Assembly (NCBI GenBank): GCA_910576205.1
Contig: CAJTHL010000019.1
Location: 1 to 64,000, forward strand
Source: Clostridia bacterium
GTDB lineage: Bacteria > Bacillota > Clostridia > Lachnospirales > Lachnospiraceae
Reading direction: 5' to 3'
DNA length: 64,000 bases
Shown piece by piece: positions 15,540 through 24,246 of the stretch. A program made the translations under genes and the position numbers. How positions within the stretch are numbered: the stretch's first letter is position 1; every line of letters starts with the position of its first letter. Below the pieces are notes generated by a model, which worked only from the letters and a program-made list of their open reading frames with translations, was not told the DNA's origin and made no database searches.

Positions 15540-16502
15540 CTACTCACCGACATTCTGTTTTCGGTATTCAGCCGGTGAGATCATCATAATATCCCGAAAA
15601 GCAGTAGCAAATTTGCTCTGATTTTCATAGCCGACCTGATTCGCAATCTCCGCTATTGTCGCCTGTGTCTGGCGAAGCAGCACAGCGGCCTGTCTGATAC
15701 GGTACTCCTTCATATAGTTTCCAATGGGCTTTCCATAAATACCCTTAAATGTATTTTTCAACGTAGCCGTATTGATAAGGTACTCTTTGGAAAGCTGCTC
15801 AATCGTAAATCGCTCCTGTAAATTGGAAACCAGTTTTTGGTGAATCTCTTTTACAATCTCCACCTGGGGAGCGGTATATTGCTCCCTCTGTTTTTCCTGT
15901 GAAACATCTATCACGCTAAGAAATAAAAGCAATTCCTGAACTTTGAGCTTAAAATAGGATTTCTGCAAAAAATCTGGTACAGAGTACAGCTCGGAAAAAA
16001 TATGCTCAATCTCATTTTTTGCCCGCATGATAAAACAGTTTCCATCGGCACAGAATTTTTCTTTAAAGCCCAAAATATCAATGCCGCTTTCGCACAAAAT
16101 TTCGGGCGGATTTTCGGCTACTGTATTGAGGTTGATTACAACGGAGATTCCACGATAATGATTTAGTGGGAATGTCATTTCAGGCGAACAGTTATCCATT
16201 GCGTGAATGGACATATCACCTTCTCCAAGATACAAACAGGAACCGCTCAACAGGCGGCTGCCCTCCCGGCCTTCCCGGCAATGGTTGATTTCCAGTATGT
16301 TTTTTCCAGGTTGTGCATCCCATTCGCAGCTTGCAGCTTCAAAGTCGTTATAAATGACCTGAATACCAGGATAGACTTCATAGATTGTCATCAGCCCAAG
16401 CCCGTCCGTGCAATCCATTTTATAAACCGTACAATAGCCGTCATTATCTTTTGGAATGACCGCAGACAACCCCTTTGAATTTTTAACAGGGTTTGTACTC
16501 AT
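15540..16502 (-). CDS. AraC-family transcriptional regulator
   Basis: A 320-residue protein with a C-terminal double helix-turn-helix (FTIEQLSKEYLINTATLKNTFKGIYG and IAEIANQVGYENQSKFATAFR, ending PAEYRKQN) and an N-terminal ligand-sensing half of the cupin-like type. I choose the ATG at 16502, preceded by AAAGGAC. In-frame ATGs further upstream (16601, 16586) would place the coding region over the direct-repeat operator. It probably controls itself and the cyclopropane synthase gene. Confidence 0.85.
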   Translation of the reverse strand: MSTNPVKNSKGLSAVIPKDNDGYCTVYKMDCTDGLGLMTIYEVYPGIQVIYNDFEAASCEWDAQPGKNILEINHCREGREGSRLLSGSCLYLGEGDMSIHAMDNCSPEMTFPLNHYRGISVVINLNTVAENPPEILCESGIDILGFKEKFCADGNCFIMRAKNEIEHIFSELYSVPDFLQKSYFKLKVQELLLFLSVIDVSQEKQREQYTAPQVEIVKEIHQKLVSNLQERFTIEQLSKEYLINTATLKNTFKGIYGKPIGNYMKEYRIRQAAVLLRQTQATIAEIANQVGYENQSKFATAFRDIMMISPAEYRKQNVGE

Positions 16503-16593
16503 AGCAGTCCTTTCTATCATTCCTATGTTACTAATCTGTTCTGCCAGACGTCTGCTGGCATCTTTTATTATAAAGGTTTTCCTCATTTTGCAC

Positions 16594-16624
16594 CGCTCCA
16601 ATCGGTAGACTTATCGCTCCAATC
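16594..16624 (-). promoter_or_regulatory. Direct-repeat operator upstream of the AraC-type gene
   Basis: The decamer GATTGGAGCG (minus strand) occurs twice, at 16594-16603 and 16615-16624. The copies are exactly 21 bp apart, two helical turns, which is the arrangement bound by AraC-family dimers. It lies about 90-120 bp before the chosen start of the regulator. Confidence 0.6.
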
Positions 16625-16678
16625 AGAAATTATAACGCGAAAATGTTAACGGTGCAAATGGGGAAACAAAAAATCAAT

Positions 16679-16822
16679 CTATTTGCTGCAGTATGCTTTC
16701 CCGGAACAGCCGGAGCAGCTACCGCCGCAGCAAGAGCCATTCCTATGATTTTTTCTTATCTTCCGAACAGCCCATATTACATAAAAAACAATGCCTGCAA
16801 CAATGACGCCTGTAACAATCAT
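16679..16822 (-). CDS. FeoB-associated Cys-rich membrane protein
   Basis: A 47-residue protein: one N-terminal membrane helix (MIVTGVIVAGIVFYVIWAV), a basic stretch, then a Cys/Gly cluster (CCGGSCSGCSGKAYC). This is the pattern of small proteins encoded right after feoB in Firmicutes, thought to assist Fe(II) uptake. AAAGGAGG precedes the ATG. It is the last gene of the MATE-feoA-feoB run. Confidence 0.85.
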   Translation of the reverse strand: MIVTGVIVAGIVFYVIWAVRKIRKNHRNGSCCGGSCSGCSGKAYCSK

Positions 16823-16915
16823 CTTATCCTCCTTTCCGGCCGGAAGCCCACAGTGCATCGGAAACAGGCTTCCAGTCCCTTGCATAAGGCCCGCATTTTC
16901 ACACAAATTCCCACC

Positions 16916-18955
16916 TCACAATAAAAGTCCAACGCGATATACAACAAAAGTGATAACCCAGGCAACAGCCAACTGGAACAGGGCTGAAAACAGCATCCAC
17001 TTTGTACTTCCTGATTCTTTACGGATCGTAGCCAATGCTGCCGCACATGGAACATACAGGAGGCAAAATACCATAAGGCAGAACGCATTAAGCGTTCCAA
17101 AACCAGAGCCGCCTAAAATACCTGCCAGTGTATTCATTCCTGCCCCAGAGTTGATATTAGGCACACCGAAAAGGACGGCACAGCTTGACACGACAACCTC
17201 TTTTGCAGAAATGCCGGCAATCAAAGCTACCGCGATCTGCCAGAATCCAAGGCCGACCGGAGCAAAGAATGGAACCAGCCAATGTCCTAAAATCGCGCCA
17301 AAACTGTCAGCCATTTCCATTGTATAGCCGTGTGGTCCAAAGTTCAGAATGACCCACATGGCAATCGACGCCACAAAAATTGTGGTGCCGGCCTTCGTGA
17401 GATAATCTTTGACCTTTTCCCATACATAGATTGCTACGGTACGGCTGCTGGGCGCTTTATATTCCGGCAGCTCAATCAGCAGATAATTCTCTGACTTTTT
17501 ACGGTCTATCAAATGGATAACCGCTGCGATCAGAATAGCAACTGCCAGACCGATTAAATACATGGAATATGCCACCAGCATTGCTTTATCCGAAAAGAAC
17601 ATTTCCGCAAACAATATGTAGATCGGCAGCCGGGCGCTGCAACTCATAAAGGGTGTAATCAGCATTACCTTAAATCGGTCCTGCCGGTTTTCCAATGCCC
17701 TGGACGCCATAATCGCCGGCACAGTGCAGCCAAATCCTAAAATCATGGGAATAAATGCCCTGCCAGACAGCCCCAGCCTGCTCATAATCCCCTCCATGAC
17801 ATAGGCGACACGGGCCATATACCCGCTATCCTCCAAAAAGGCCAATGCCAGAAACAGAATAAAAATGTTGGGAAGGAATGTCAAAATACCGCCAACACCG
17901 GCTATAATGCCGTCTACCAGAAGTGAACGTAACACTTCGTTGACACCGGCGGCAGTCAGACCGCTGCTTATCAGCTCTGACAGACTTTCAATCCCCACCT
18001 CAAAAAATCCTTTCAGCCAGTCGCCGATTGTGAAGGTCAGAAAGAATACGACTGCCATAATACCGAGAAAAATAGGAATTCCCCAAATGCGGTGCGTCAA
18101 TACCCGGTCTGCTTTTTCAGTCAGGGCATCCTGCCGGTCTTTGTTTACCAGCACTTCACTGATAACCTCCTGAATGAAATCATATTTTTCATTGATAATA
18201 TCTGACTCATAGTTTCGGTTAAGCACATCCGGCAAGTCAACCGGATAACGTTCTGTGATTTCCTGATCCTGTTCCAACAGCTTAATTGCGTGCCATCGGT
18301 AATTCGTCAGGCCGTGATATTTTCTTTTCAGCTCTGCCATGATAAGGTCAATCTTGTCCTCAATGGCATCACTGTAAACCATAGCATACTCCGAATGATG
18401 GTCGTGCCTGTGTTTCGATTCATGTTTATGATGATGGATCAAACATTCCGGGTCTTTACAGTCCTTATGATGTGCCGCTGCATGGAGCAGCACATCCATC
18501 CCGGACCGTTTTCTGGCTGAAACCGGAATGACAGGAATCCCCAGCATTTCCGGCAGCCTGTGCGTATCAATTTCCATGCCGCGCTTCTCCACAATATCCA
18601 TCATGTTCAGCGCCAGCACAATCGGCTTGCCCAACTCCAAAAGCTGTAAAGTCAGATATAAATTTCGCTCCAGAGCAGAGGCATCCGCAACGTCAATAAT
18701 CACATCGACTTCCTCACTTAATATAAACTGTCTGGACACCTGTTCCTCCATAGTATAAGAGGTCAGGCTATATGTGCCGGGAAGATCGACCAACCGGATA
18801 TTCAGATCGTGATCCCTAATGGCACCTTCCACCTTTTCAACAGTAACCCTCGGCCAGTTTGCCACTTTCAGATTTGCGCCAGTGTAAGCGTTAAAGAGTG
18901 TAGTTTTTCCACAGTTTGGATTTCCAATAAAGCCGATAGTTAAATTTTCTCCCAT
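16916..18955 (-). CDS. feoB: Ferrous iron transporter FeoB
   Basis: A 679-residue membrane Fe(II) transporter with an N-terminal G domain: G1 GNPNCGKTT, G3 DLPGTYSLT, G4 NMMD, G5-like SARKRSG. The C-terminal part has the Gate/FeoB_C segments (SGRAFIPMILGFGCTVPAIMA, CSARLPIY) and about ten membrane helices. Between the G domain and the helical spacer there is a His-rich insertion (HHHKHESKHRHDHH, about residues 174-187). FeoA is encoded six bases upstream and the Cys-rich partner downstream. Confidence 0.95.
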   Translation of the reverse strand: MGENLTIGFIGNPNCGKTTLFNAYTGANLKVANWPRVTVEKVEGAIRDHDLNIRLVDLPGTYSLTSYTMEEQVSRQFILSEEVDVIIDVADASALERNLYLTLQLLELGKPIVLALNMMDIVEKRGMEIDTHRLPEMLGIPVIPVSARKRSGMDVLLHAAAHHKDCKDPECLIHHHKHESKHRHDHHSEYAMVYSDAIEDKIDLIMAELKRKYHGLTNYRWHAIKLLEQDQEITERYPVDLPDVLNRNYESDIINEKYDFIQEVISEVLVNKDRQDALTEKADRVLTHRIWGIPIFLGIMAVVFFLTFTIGDWLKGFFEVGIESLSELISSGLTAAGVNEVLRSLLVDGIIAGVGGILTFLPNIFILFLALAFLEDSGYMARVAYVMEGIMSRLGLSGRAFIPMILGFGCTVPAIMASRALENRQDRFKVMLITPFMSCSARLPIYILFAEMFFSDKAMLVAYSMYLIGLAVAILIAAVIHLIDRKKSENYLLIELPEYKAPSSRTVAIYVWEKVKDYLTKAGTTIFVASIAMWVILNFGPHGYTMEMADSFGAILGHWLVPFFAPVGLGFWQIAVALIAGISAKEVVVSSCAVLFGVPNINSGAGMNTLAGILGGSGFGTLNAFCLMVFCLLYVPCAAALATIRKESGSTKWMLFSALFQLAVAWVITFVVYRVGLLL

Positions 18956-18961
18956 TGGAAT

Positions 18962-19177
18962 TCACCCCACTAAAATATTTCTTGTAATATCCCGCCCAAA
19001 GGCAAAGCGGGTCCCCCGTACTTTAACAATCAAAACCCCTTTGCTTTTACTGTTCAAAACGGTAACAGAGGTCCCGCGGGTCATTCCCAATGCCTCCAAC
19101 CGCTTTTCTATCTTTGTAGGCAGCTTAATATCCGTCACCTTATAGTCATTTCCTATACTTCCTTCGCACAAATACAT
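18962..19177 (-). CDS. feoA: Ferrous iron transport protein FeoA (SH3-like)
   Basis: A 71-residue protein with the FeoA fold pattern: EKRLEALGMTRGTSVTVLN and a final RGTRFAFGRDITRNILV. It acts on the cytosolic side with FeoB. The ATG at 19177 lies seven bases after AGGAGG. An ATG two codons earlier is only one base away from the site. The stop is six bases before feoB. Confidence 0.9.
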   Translation of the reverse strand: MYLCEGSIGNDYKVTDIKLPTKIEKRLEALGMTRGTSVTVLNSKSKGVLIVKVRGTRFAFGRDITRNILVG

Positions 19178-19188
19178 ATACATACCTC

Positions 19189-20562
19189 CTACCGCTTCAC
19201 ACTTGAAGCTGCCGGCAGTTTGCGAAACTCGGAAAGCATCATAAGCATGGTAATCACAACAAGGATCGCATCCGTCAGGGCAATCGCCAGCCAGACGCCC
19301 CGAATACCCATACCGCCGATCATCGGCAGCACCACACAAAGCGGAATAAACAAAATAATCTGACGGAACAGCACCAGCCAGGTCGCTTTTTTCGCCTTAC
19401 CCAAAGACTGGAACAAGGTAACAGCAATCAGAAAACTTCCCTGCAGGATATAGGTGCTGAACATGATACGGAAATTCGCCGCTCCCGATGCGGCAATCCC
19501 CGGTGTTGTAAGGAACATGGATAAAATCTTATCCGGGCACAGCTCCACCGGGATATAGAACACCAGGGACAATGCCGTCGCCGCAATAATGAAAACACGG
19601 GTCAGTGTCTTTACACGGTCATAGTCCTTTGCGCCATAGTTTGTACCGGCAGCCGGCTGGAAGCCCTGGCTGATCCCCCACAGAGGAACAAATGAAAAAT
19701 TCCAGAAGCGGAGCGCCGCGCCCAAAAGGAGCTGTGATGTTTCCCCTCCATAGTTGGAGGCCACACGATAGATTACCGTCTGCTGCACCAGCGTCAAAAT
19801 CTGCATTAACAAAGCCGACACACCAACGGCAAGAACCTGGGGAAGCAGCTCTCTGTCAATACGAATATGCCCAATCTTCACATGAACGCTTTTCTTTCTG
19901 AAATACCATAAAGTAACCGCCGCCTGGATAAGCTGGGAAAGGATCGTTGCATATGCGGCAGCCTCAATTCCCATACCATAAGGATTCAGAATCTTAATAA
20001 AAATGGGGTCCAGAATAATGTTCAAAATAGCTCCGCTGGCAATAATCGTCATTGCCTTTTTAAGCTGTCCTTCTCCCCGGATCACCATATTGGCACTCTG
20101 GAAGAAATTTACGAACAACGATCCTGCAAAAACAATCCGCAGATATTTTTCAGCATAATTCAAAATGTTATCGCTGGCTCCGGCCAAAGTTAATAGCTGA
20201 CGGGTAAATACCATACCCACGGCAGTGTAAATAACCGACAACAACAGAACCATTGCAACCAGGTTTCCCATGATCTTCTTAATGGTATTTTCATCCTTTT
20301 TACCAATGGCGCGGGATAATACCGAGGCAGAACCCACGCCCAGCATCGCCGCCGAACCTGCGTTTATCAGTGTAAACGGATAAGATACGGAGATGGCCCC
20401 CATCTGCACATCGCCTACCATCTGGCCTACAAAGATAGAATCCATCATGTTATAAAGCCCGACCACCACCATGCCAAGAACCGCAGGTATGCTAAGCTCA
20501 ATCATAAGCGGCCAGGGATTTTTTGTTAAAAGTTTTGTTCTTGTATCAAGTGCCTGTTTCAT
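19189..20562 (-). CDS. MATE-family efflux transporter
   Basis: A 457-residue cation-coupled multidrug/organic compound exporter with twelve hydrophobic segments. MATE marks include IPAVLGMVVVGLYNMMDSIFVG, the repeat-two equivalent, and a GQxxxP-like GISQGFQPAAG. AGGAGG lies eight bases before the ATG at 20562, with an in-frame GTG at 20565. It shares a transcript with feoA, only 11 bases downstream. The substrate is unknown, and the coupling to iron uptake is unusual. Confidence 0.9.
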   Translation of the reverse strand: MKQALDTRTKLLTKNPWPLMIELSIPAVLGMVVVGLYNMMDSIFVGQMVGDVQMGAISVSYPFTLINAGSAAMLGVGSASVLSRAIGKKDENTIKKIMGNLVAMVLLLSVIYTAVGMVFTRQLLTLAGASDNILNYAEKYLRIVFAGSLFVNFFQSANMVIRGEGQLKKAMTIIASGAILNIILDPIFIKILNPYGMGIEAAAYATILSQLIQAAVTLWYFRKKSVHVKIGHIRIDRELLPQVLAVGVSALLMQILTLVQQTVIYRVASNYGGETSQLLLGAALRFWNFSFVPLWGISQGFQPAAGTNYGAKDYDRVKTLTRVFIIAATALSLVFYIPVELCPDKILSMFLTTPGIAASGAANFRIMFSTYILQGSFLIAVTLFQSLGKAKKATWLVLFRQIILFIPLCVVLPMIGGMGIRGVWLAIALTDAILVVITMLMMLSEFRKLPAASSVKR

Positions 20563-20590
20563 CACCTATTCCTCCTGACTTTCATTTATT

Positions 20591-20652
20591 AGCCATGTCT
20601 AACCACTTAAATTATATAAAATTTCCTTTTTCCTGTACGCTCCTAATAGGAG
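20591..20652 (-). promoter_or_regulatory. Promoter region of the MATE-feoAB run
   Basis: On the minus strand a TATAAT (20616-20611) is preceded by the 13-bp palindrome CTCCTATTAGGAG (20652-20640). It is followed by TTAGACATGGCTAA (20603-20590), an interrupted TTAG/CTAA palindrome. No good -35 is seen, so activation at the upstream palindrome or metal-regulator control is plausible. The AGCCATGTCnAACCA stretch also occurs before the HMA gene at 23919. Confidence 0.45.
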
Positions 20653-20673
20653 AAATTGCAATCCAAACAGGAT

Positions 20674-20712
20674 AAAAAGCAGGAGCGGAGAGGAAAGGCA
20701 CCCATCCGCTCC
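20674..20712 (-). terminator. Terminator after the CsoR-like gene
   Basis: On the minus strand GGAGCGG and CCGCTCC form a 7-bp stem, followed shortly by TTTTT. It lies just after the stop at 20719 and separates this transcript from the MATE promoter. Confidence 0.7.
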
Positions 20713-20718
20713 CCAATG

Positions 20719-20982
20719 TTACTGCATCATTTTTTCAAGCAATTTCAATGCTTCTTCCAGTTTCGGATTGTCAGCATCCGTCTGTAATGCTTCACGGACA
20801 CAGGTTCGGATATGGGCTTGCAGGATTTCCTGATTGGCGCTTCTTAATAAAGCCTGGGTCGCTAAAATCTGATTGGAAATATCCACACAGTAGCGGTCCT
20901 CATTCACCATCTGCAAAATCCCATCCAGTTGTCCCCGTGCAATTTTCAGTTTATGAGATATATCACCTTTTCGCGCTTTCAT
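20719..20982 (-). CDS. CsoR/FrmR-family metal-sensing repressor
   Basis: An 87-residue all-helical repressor (DUF156). The ligand residues of the Cu(I)-sensing type are in place: Cys in RYCVDISNQ, His in AHIRTCV and the Cys three residues on. A copper-free form would repress the adjacent copper ATPase. It is the downstream neighbour of copA: its in-frame GTG (20988) directly follows the copA TAA, and the ATG at 20982 is two codons on, with only a weak ribosome-binding site, which implies translational coupling. Confidence 0.9.
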   Translation of the reverse strand: MKARKGDISHKLKIARGQLDGILQMVNEDRYCVDISNQILATQALLRSANQEILQAHIRTCVREALQTDADNPKLEEALKLLEKMMQ

Positions 20983-20988
20983 AGGCAC

Positions 20989-21198
20989 TTACCGAATACC
21001 GGTCACTTCGTAACCGGCATCTTCAATGGCCGCCTTTAACACAGCATCGGTGACCTCCTGCCCTAACTGTACCTGGGCTGATTTATTTTCTAGGCTTACA
21101 GTTACATTCTGTACGCCCTGAACCTCCCGCAGCGCCTTATCCACATGCTTTACACAGTTCATACACACCATACCTTCAATGTTCAATGTCTTTTCCAT
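20989..21198 (-). other. Possible internal translation start giving a free CopZ-like copper chaperone
   Basis: Inside copA an in-frame ATG (21198-21196) is preceded by AAAAGGAG (21214-21207) with eight bases of spacing, a textbook initiation site. It opens exactly the C-terminal HMA domain ([15 protein letters not shown] to the end, 69 residues), which is the size of CopZ. The segment before it ([12 protein letters not shown]) looks like a linker. The gene could thus yield both the pump and a soluble chaperone. Confidence 0.5.
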
Positions 21199-23565
21199 CT
21201 GAATAACTCCTTTTCTTTTTTCTGTAATAATTGTCTGACTTTCTATATCACTTTCCTCATAGAAAATATGTTTTGGCTTAAACCACCGAAGCCGCAGGGC
21301 ATTTGTCACCACAAACACAGAGCTGAAGCTCATGGCAAAAGCACCGATCATCGGATTCAGCTTCAAGGCAAAAGGAATGAAAAATACGCCCGCCGCCACA
21401 GGGATTCCGATGATATTATAAATGAACGCCCAAAAAAGGTTCTGTTTGATGTTTCGGATAACCGCTTTGCTAAGCTGAATGGCCGTGGAAACATCCAGGA
21501 GATCGCTTTTCATCAATACAATATCCGCTGATTCAATGGCAATATCTGTTCCGGCTCCAATCGCAATGCCGACATCTGCCCTTGCAAGCGCCGGAGCGTC
21601 ATTGATCCCGTCACCAACCATTGCGACCTTCTTTCCGGCACTCTGCAGGCGTCGGATTTCTTTCTCCTTATCCTGGGGGAATACCTCTGCCACCACACGG
21701 CAAGTGCCAACCTGACGCCGGATTGCTTCTGCTGTTTTTGCATTATCGCCAGTCAGCATGACTACTTCCAGCCCCAGGTCAGACAGCTCCTGCACGGCCT
21801 GTCTGCTGGTAGGCTTTACCACATCAGCCACAGCAATTACCCCGATCAGTCCTCCGGCACGGGCAAAGAACAGAGGCGTTTTCCCATCTTCGGCCATAGA
21901 TTCCCCAAGCTGCAGCAAAGCGCCTCCCTGAACACCATTCGCCTCCAGCAGCCTTCGGTTTCCGGCTAGGCAAATCTCCCCTTCCATATGGCCGGCGATC
22001 CCCTGACCGGGAATCTGGCGAAAATCACTGACCGGCAGGAGAGAAAGTCCTTCTTTTTCTGCTTCAGATACGATAGCGTCCGCAAGTGGATGTTCGGATA
22101 ACTTTTCCAGAGACGCTGCAACTTGAAGTAATTCCCTCTTATGTATACCGTCTTTGCATATCACATTTGTAACAACAGGTGTCCCCTGGGTAATGGTTCC
22201 TGTCTTATCTAAAACAACCGTATTGATACTGTGCGCGGTTTCCAATGCCTCTGCTGATTTGATTAAAATACCGTTTGTGGCGCCTTTGCCCGTCCCCACC
22301 ATGATAGCCGTAGGTGTTGCAAGTCCCAGGGCACAGGGACAGGAAATAACCAAAACAGAAATGCCAATGGACAATGCAAATTCCAAACCGTACCCGGCCA
22401 ATAACCAGACAGCCATAGCAGCCAGCGCAATCGTAATAACCACCGGCACGAACACACCGCTTACTTTATCTGCCAGCTTTGCAATCGGCGCTTTGGAGCT
22501 GGTTGCGTCATCCACTAACCGGACAATCTGGGCGAGAGTGGTATCGTCGCCTACTTTGGTTACCTGCATTTTGAAATAACCAGATTTGTTGATCGTAGCT
22601 CCAATCACTTTATCGCCGATATGCTTTTCCACCGGAATGCTCTCACCGGTCAGGGCAGATTCATCCACCGAAGAAAAACCTTCCAAGACAACCCCGTCCA
22701 CGGGAATAGATTCTCCCGCTTTCACAATCACCGTTTCTCCCGGCTGCACTTCTGCAGCAGAAATCTGAATCTCCATCCCGTCCCGCTCCACAGTGGCGGT
22801 TTTAGGAGCCAAGTTCATCAGTTTGGTAATGGCATCCGACGTCTTGCCCTTTGCACGCGCCTCCAGTGTCTTACCCAATGTAATAAGGGTCAGGATCATG
22901 CCTGCCGATTCAAAGTAAAGGTCCATCATAAAGCTATGAACCGTTGCCATATCCCCATGCCCTAAGCCAATGCCGATCTTGTAGATGGCATAAATCCCGT
23001 AAACCGCCGCCGCACTGGAACCTATCGCAATCAGGGAATCCATGTTCGGCGAAGCCAGAAACAGTGTCTTAAAGCCCGTCCGGTAATATTTGAAATTGAT
23101 AAATACCACAGGAATCACTAAAAGGAACTGTGTGAAGGCAAAGGTCATGGCGTTTTCCATTCCCAGCAGAAAGCCGGGCAGAGGCCAGCCCATCATGTGC
23201 CCCATTGAAATATAAAACAGCGGAATTGTAAAAAGAGCAGACAGCAGCAGCCGTTGTTTCATCTGCTTATATTCCGCCTGGGCCGTACTGATTTCTGGTT
23301 TTGCCGTCCGATTTTCTGTGCGGCCCTTTTCCTGGATTCCGGCGGGTGTTTTAAGAAATGCCCCATACCCGGCCTTTTCAACAGCCTGTACAATCCCCGC
23401 CGCATCCAGAACCGATTCATCATAAGAAGCAACCATGCTGTTTTTAAGCAGATTGACAGATACTTCTTGTATTCCGGGCAGCTTTGCCACACTCTTTTCT
23501 ATTCTGGAAGAACAGGCCGAGCAGGTCATACCCGTAATGTCGAATTGATCCTTATGCAAAATCAT
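20989..23565 (-). CDS. copA: Copper-exporting P1B-type ATPase with N- and C-terminal HMA domains
   Basis: About 858 residues. The N-terminal heavy-metal domain has [12 protein letters not shown]. Eight membrane helices follow, with the ion motif [11 protein letters not shown], the phosphorylation site DKTGTITQG, the HP motif EHPLADAIV, the hinge [11 protein letters not shown] and the NP/MSSS-type C-terminal helices typical of Cu(I) pumps. A second HMA domain ([12 protein letters not shown]) is fused at the C-terminus. I start at the ATG at 23565. Upstream in-frame sequence to 23622 looks unrelated to the family. It exports Cu(I) and is followed by its CsoR-type repressor. Confidence 0.93.
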   Translation of the reverse strand: MILHKDQFDITGMTCSACSSRIEKSVAKLPGIQEVSVNLLKNSMVASYDESVLDAAGIVQAVEKAGYGAFLKTPAGIQEKGRTENRTAKPEISTAQAEYKQMKQRLLLSALFTIPLFYISMGHMMGWPLPGFLLGMENAMTFAFTQFLLVIPVVFINFKYYRTGFKTLFLASPNMDSLIAIGSSAAAVYGIYAIYKIGIGLGHGDMATVHSFMMDLYFESAGMILTLITLGKTLEARAKGKTSDAITKLMNLAPKTATVERDGMEIQISAAEVQPGETVIVKAGESIPVDGVVLEGFSSVDESALTGESIPVEKHIGDKVIGATINKSGYFKMQVTKVGDDTTLAQIVRLVDDATSSKAPIAKLADKVSGVFVPVVITIALAAMAVWLLAGYGLEFALSIGISVLVISCPCALGLATPTAIMVGTGKGATNGILIKSAEALETAHSINTVVLDKTGTITQGTPVVTNVICKDGIHKRELLQVAASLEKLSEHPLADAIVSEAEKEGLSLLPVSDFRQIPGQGIAGHMEGEICLAGNRRLLEANGVQGGALLQLGESMAEDGKTPLFFARAGGLIGVIAVADVVKPTSRQAVQELSDLGLEVVMLTGDNAKTAEAIRRQVGTCRVVAEVFPQDKEKEIRRLQSAGKKVAMVGDGINDAPALARADVGIAIGAGTDIAIESADIVLMKSDLLDVSTAIQLSKAVIRNIKQNLFWAFIYNIIGIPVAAGVFFIPFALKLNPMIGAFAMSFSSVFVVTNALRLRWFKPKHIFYEESDIESQTIITEKRKGVIQMEKTLNIEGMVCMNCVKHVDKALREVQGVQNVTVSLENKSAQVQLGQEVTDAVLKAAIEDAGYEVTGIR

Positions 23566-23646
23566 CCCTTCTTTCTTAATGAATATTTTGTGTGCCAGTC
23601 CCCTTCCCCCGTGGGGAACCATGAACCGTTATGATAAGGGGCGTTT

Positions 23647-23669
23647 GGTATCTTTGGGGGAAAAATACC
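23647..23669 (-). promoter_or_regulatory. Possible copper operator upstream of copA
   Basis: GGTAT and ATACC arms flank a C-run of five (minus strand CCCCC), about 80-100 bp ahead of the copA start. CsoR sites are GC-run palindromes with TAC/GTA edges, so this is a candidate only. The rest of the interval 23623-23890 shows nothing else I can name. Confidence 0.3.
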
Positions 23670-23897
23670 TGCCGCCCCGTTCACAAGGTCTGCACGAAAG
23701 GCCATCCAGTGACCAGCTATCATTATAGCCATTGGATTTCCCGTTTGTCTGCTCCATAGAGAAGCCTTTTTTATCCAAAAGGAAATATCTTTTTTGCGGA
23801 TAATCCAATCAGAAGTGTTTCAAATCCAAAGAGGAATATCACCTCCAAACCCATTGACGCCAAACGTTTTTACGGATATACTCTGCTTGCGAACGAT

Positions 23898-23919
23898 TAA
23901 ACAATCTTTTAATTGTTCA
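23898..23919 (+). promoter_or_regulatory. ArsR/SmtB-type operator ahead of the HMA/Cd-Zn ATPase genes
   Basis: An 8-bp inverted repeat, TAAACAAT and ATTGTTCA, with a six-base centre, about 50-70 bp before the ATG of the HMA protein. AT-rich imperfect palindromes of this shape are bound by ArsR/SmtB metal sensors, two of which are encoded downstream at 26174-26939. Confidence 0.5.
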
Positions 23920-23965
23920 GCCATGTCAAACCAACCAAACGAATAAAGAAAGGAGGTCTTTCGCT

Positions 23966-24184
23966 ATGAAAAAGACCATTAAACTCATTGATCTGGATTG
24001 CGGACACTGTGCTGACAAGATTCAGAAGGCCGTACAGAAAATCGAGGGTGTCGCTCATGTGGAGGTCAATTTCCTTAACCAGAAGATGGTTCTGGAAGCG
24101 CCTGACGAGAGATTCGACGATATTTTGGCCGAAGCGAAGGCATTGATTAAAAAGATCGAGCCGGATGTAACTGTTAAGGTATGA
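23966..24184 (+). CDS. Stand-alone heavy-metal-binding (HMA) protein
   Basis: A 72-residue ferredoxin-like domain with the metal site LDCGHCADKIQ (CxxC) near the N-terminus. Stand-alone HMA proteins of this type in Firmicutes precede Cd/Zn-type ATPases that lack their own N-terminal domain, as here (60 bases downstream). It probably delivers or senses the metal for that pump. AAAGGAGG lies before the ATG. Confidence 0.85.
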   Translation: MKKTIKLIDLDCGHCADKIQKAVQKIEGVAHVEVNFLNQKMVLEAPDERFDDILAEAKALIKKIEPDVTVKV

Positions 24185-24246
24185 TGAACGCTGGACGCCG
24201 GCTGCCATTCTGGTAGCCGGTGTCTTTTGGAAAGGAGAATTTTATT

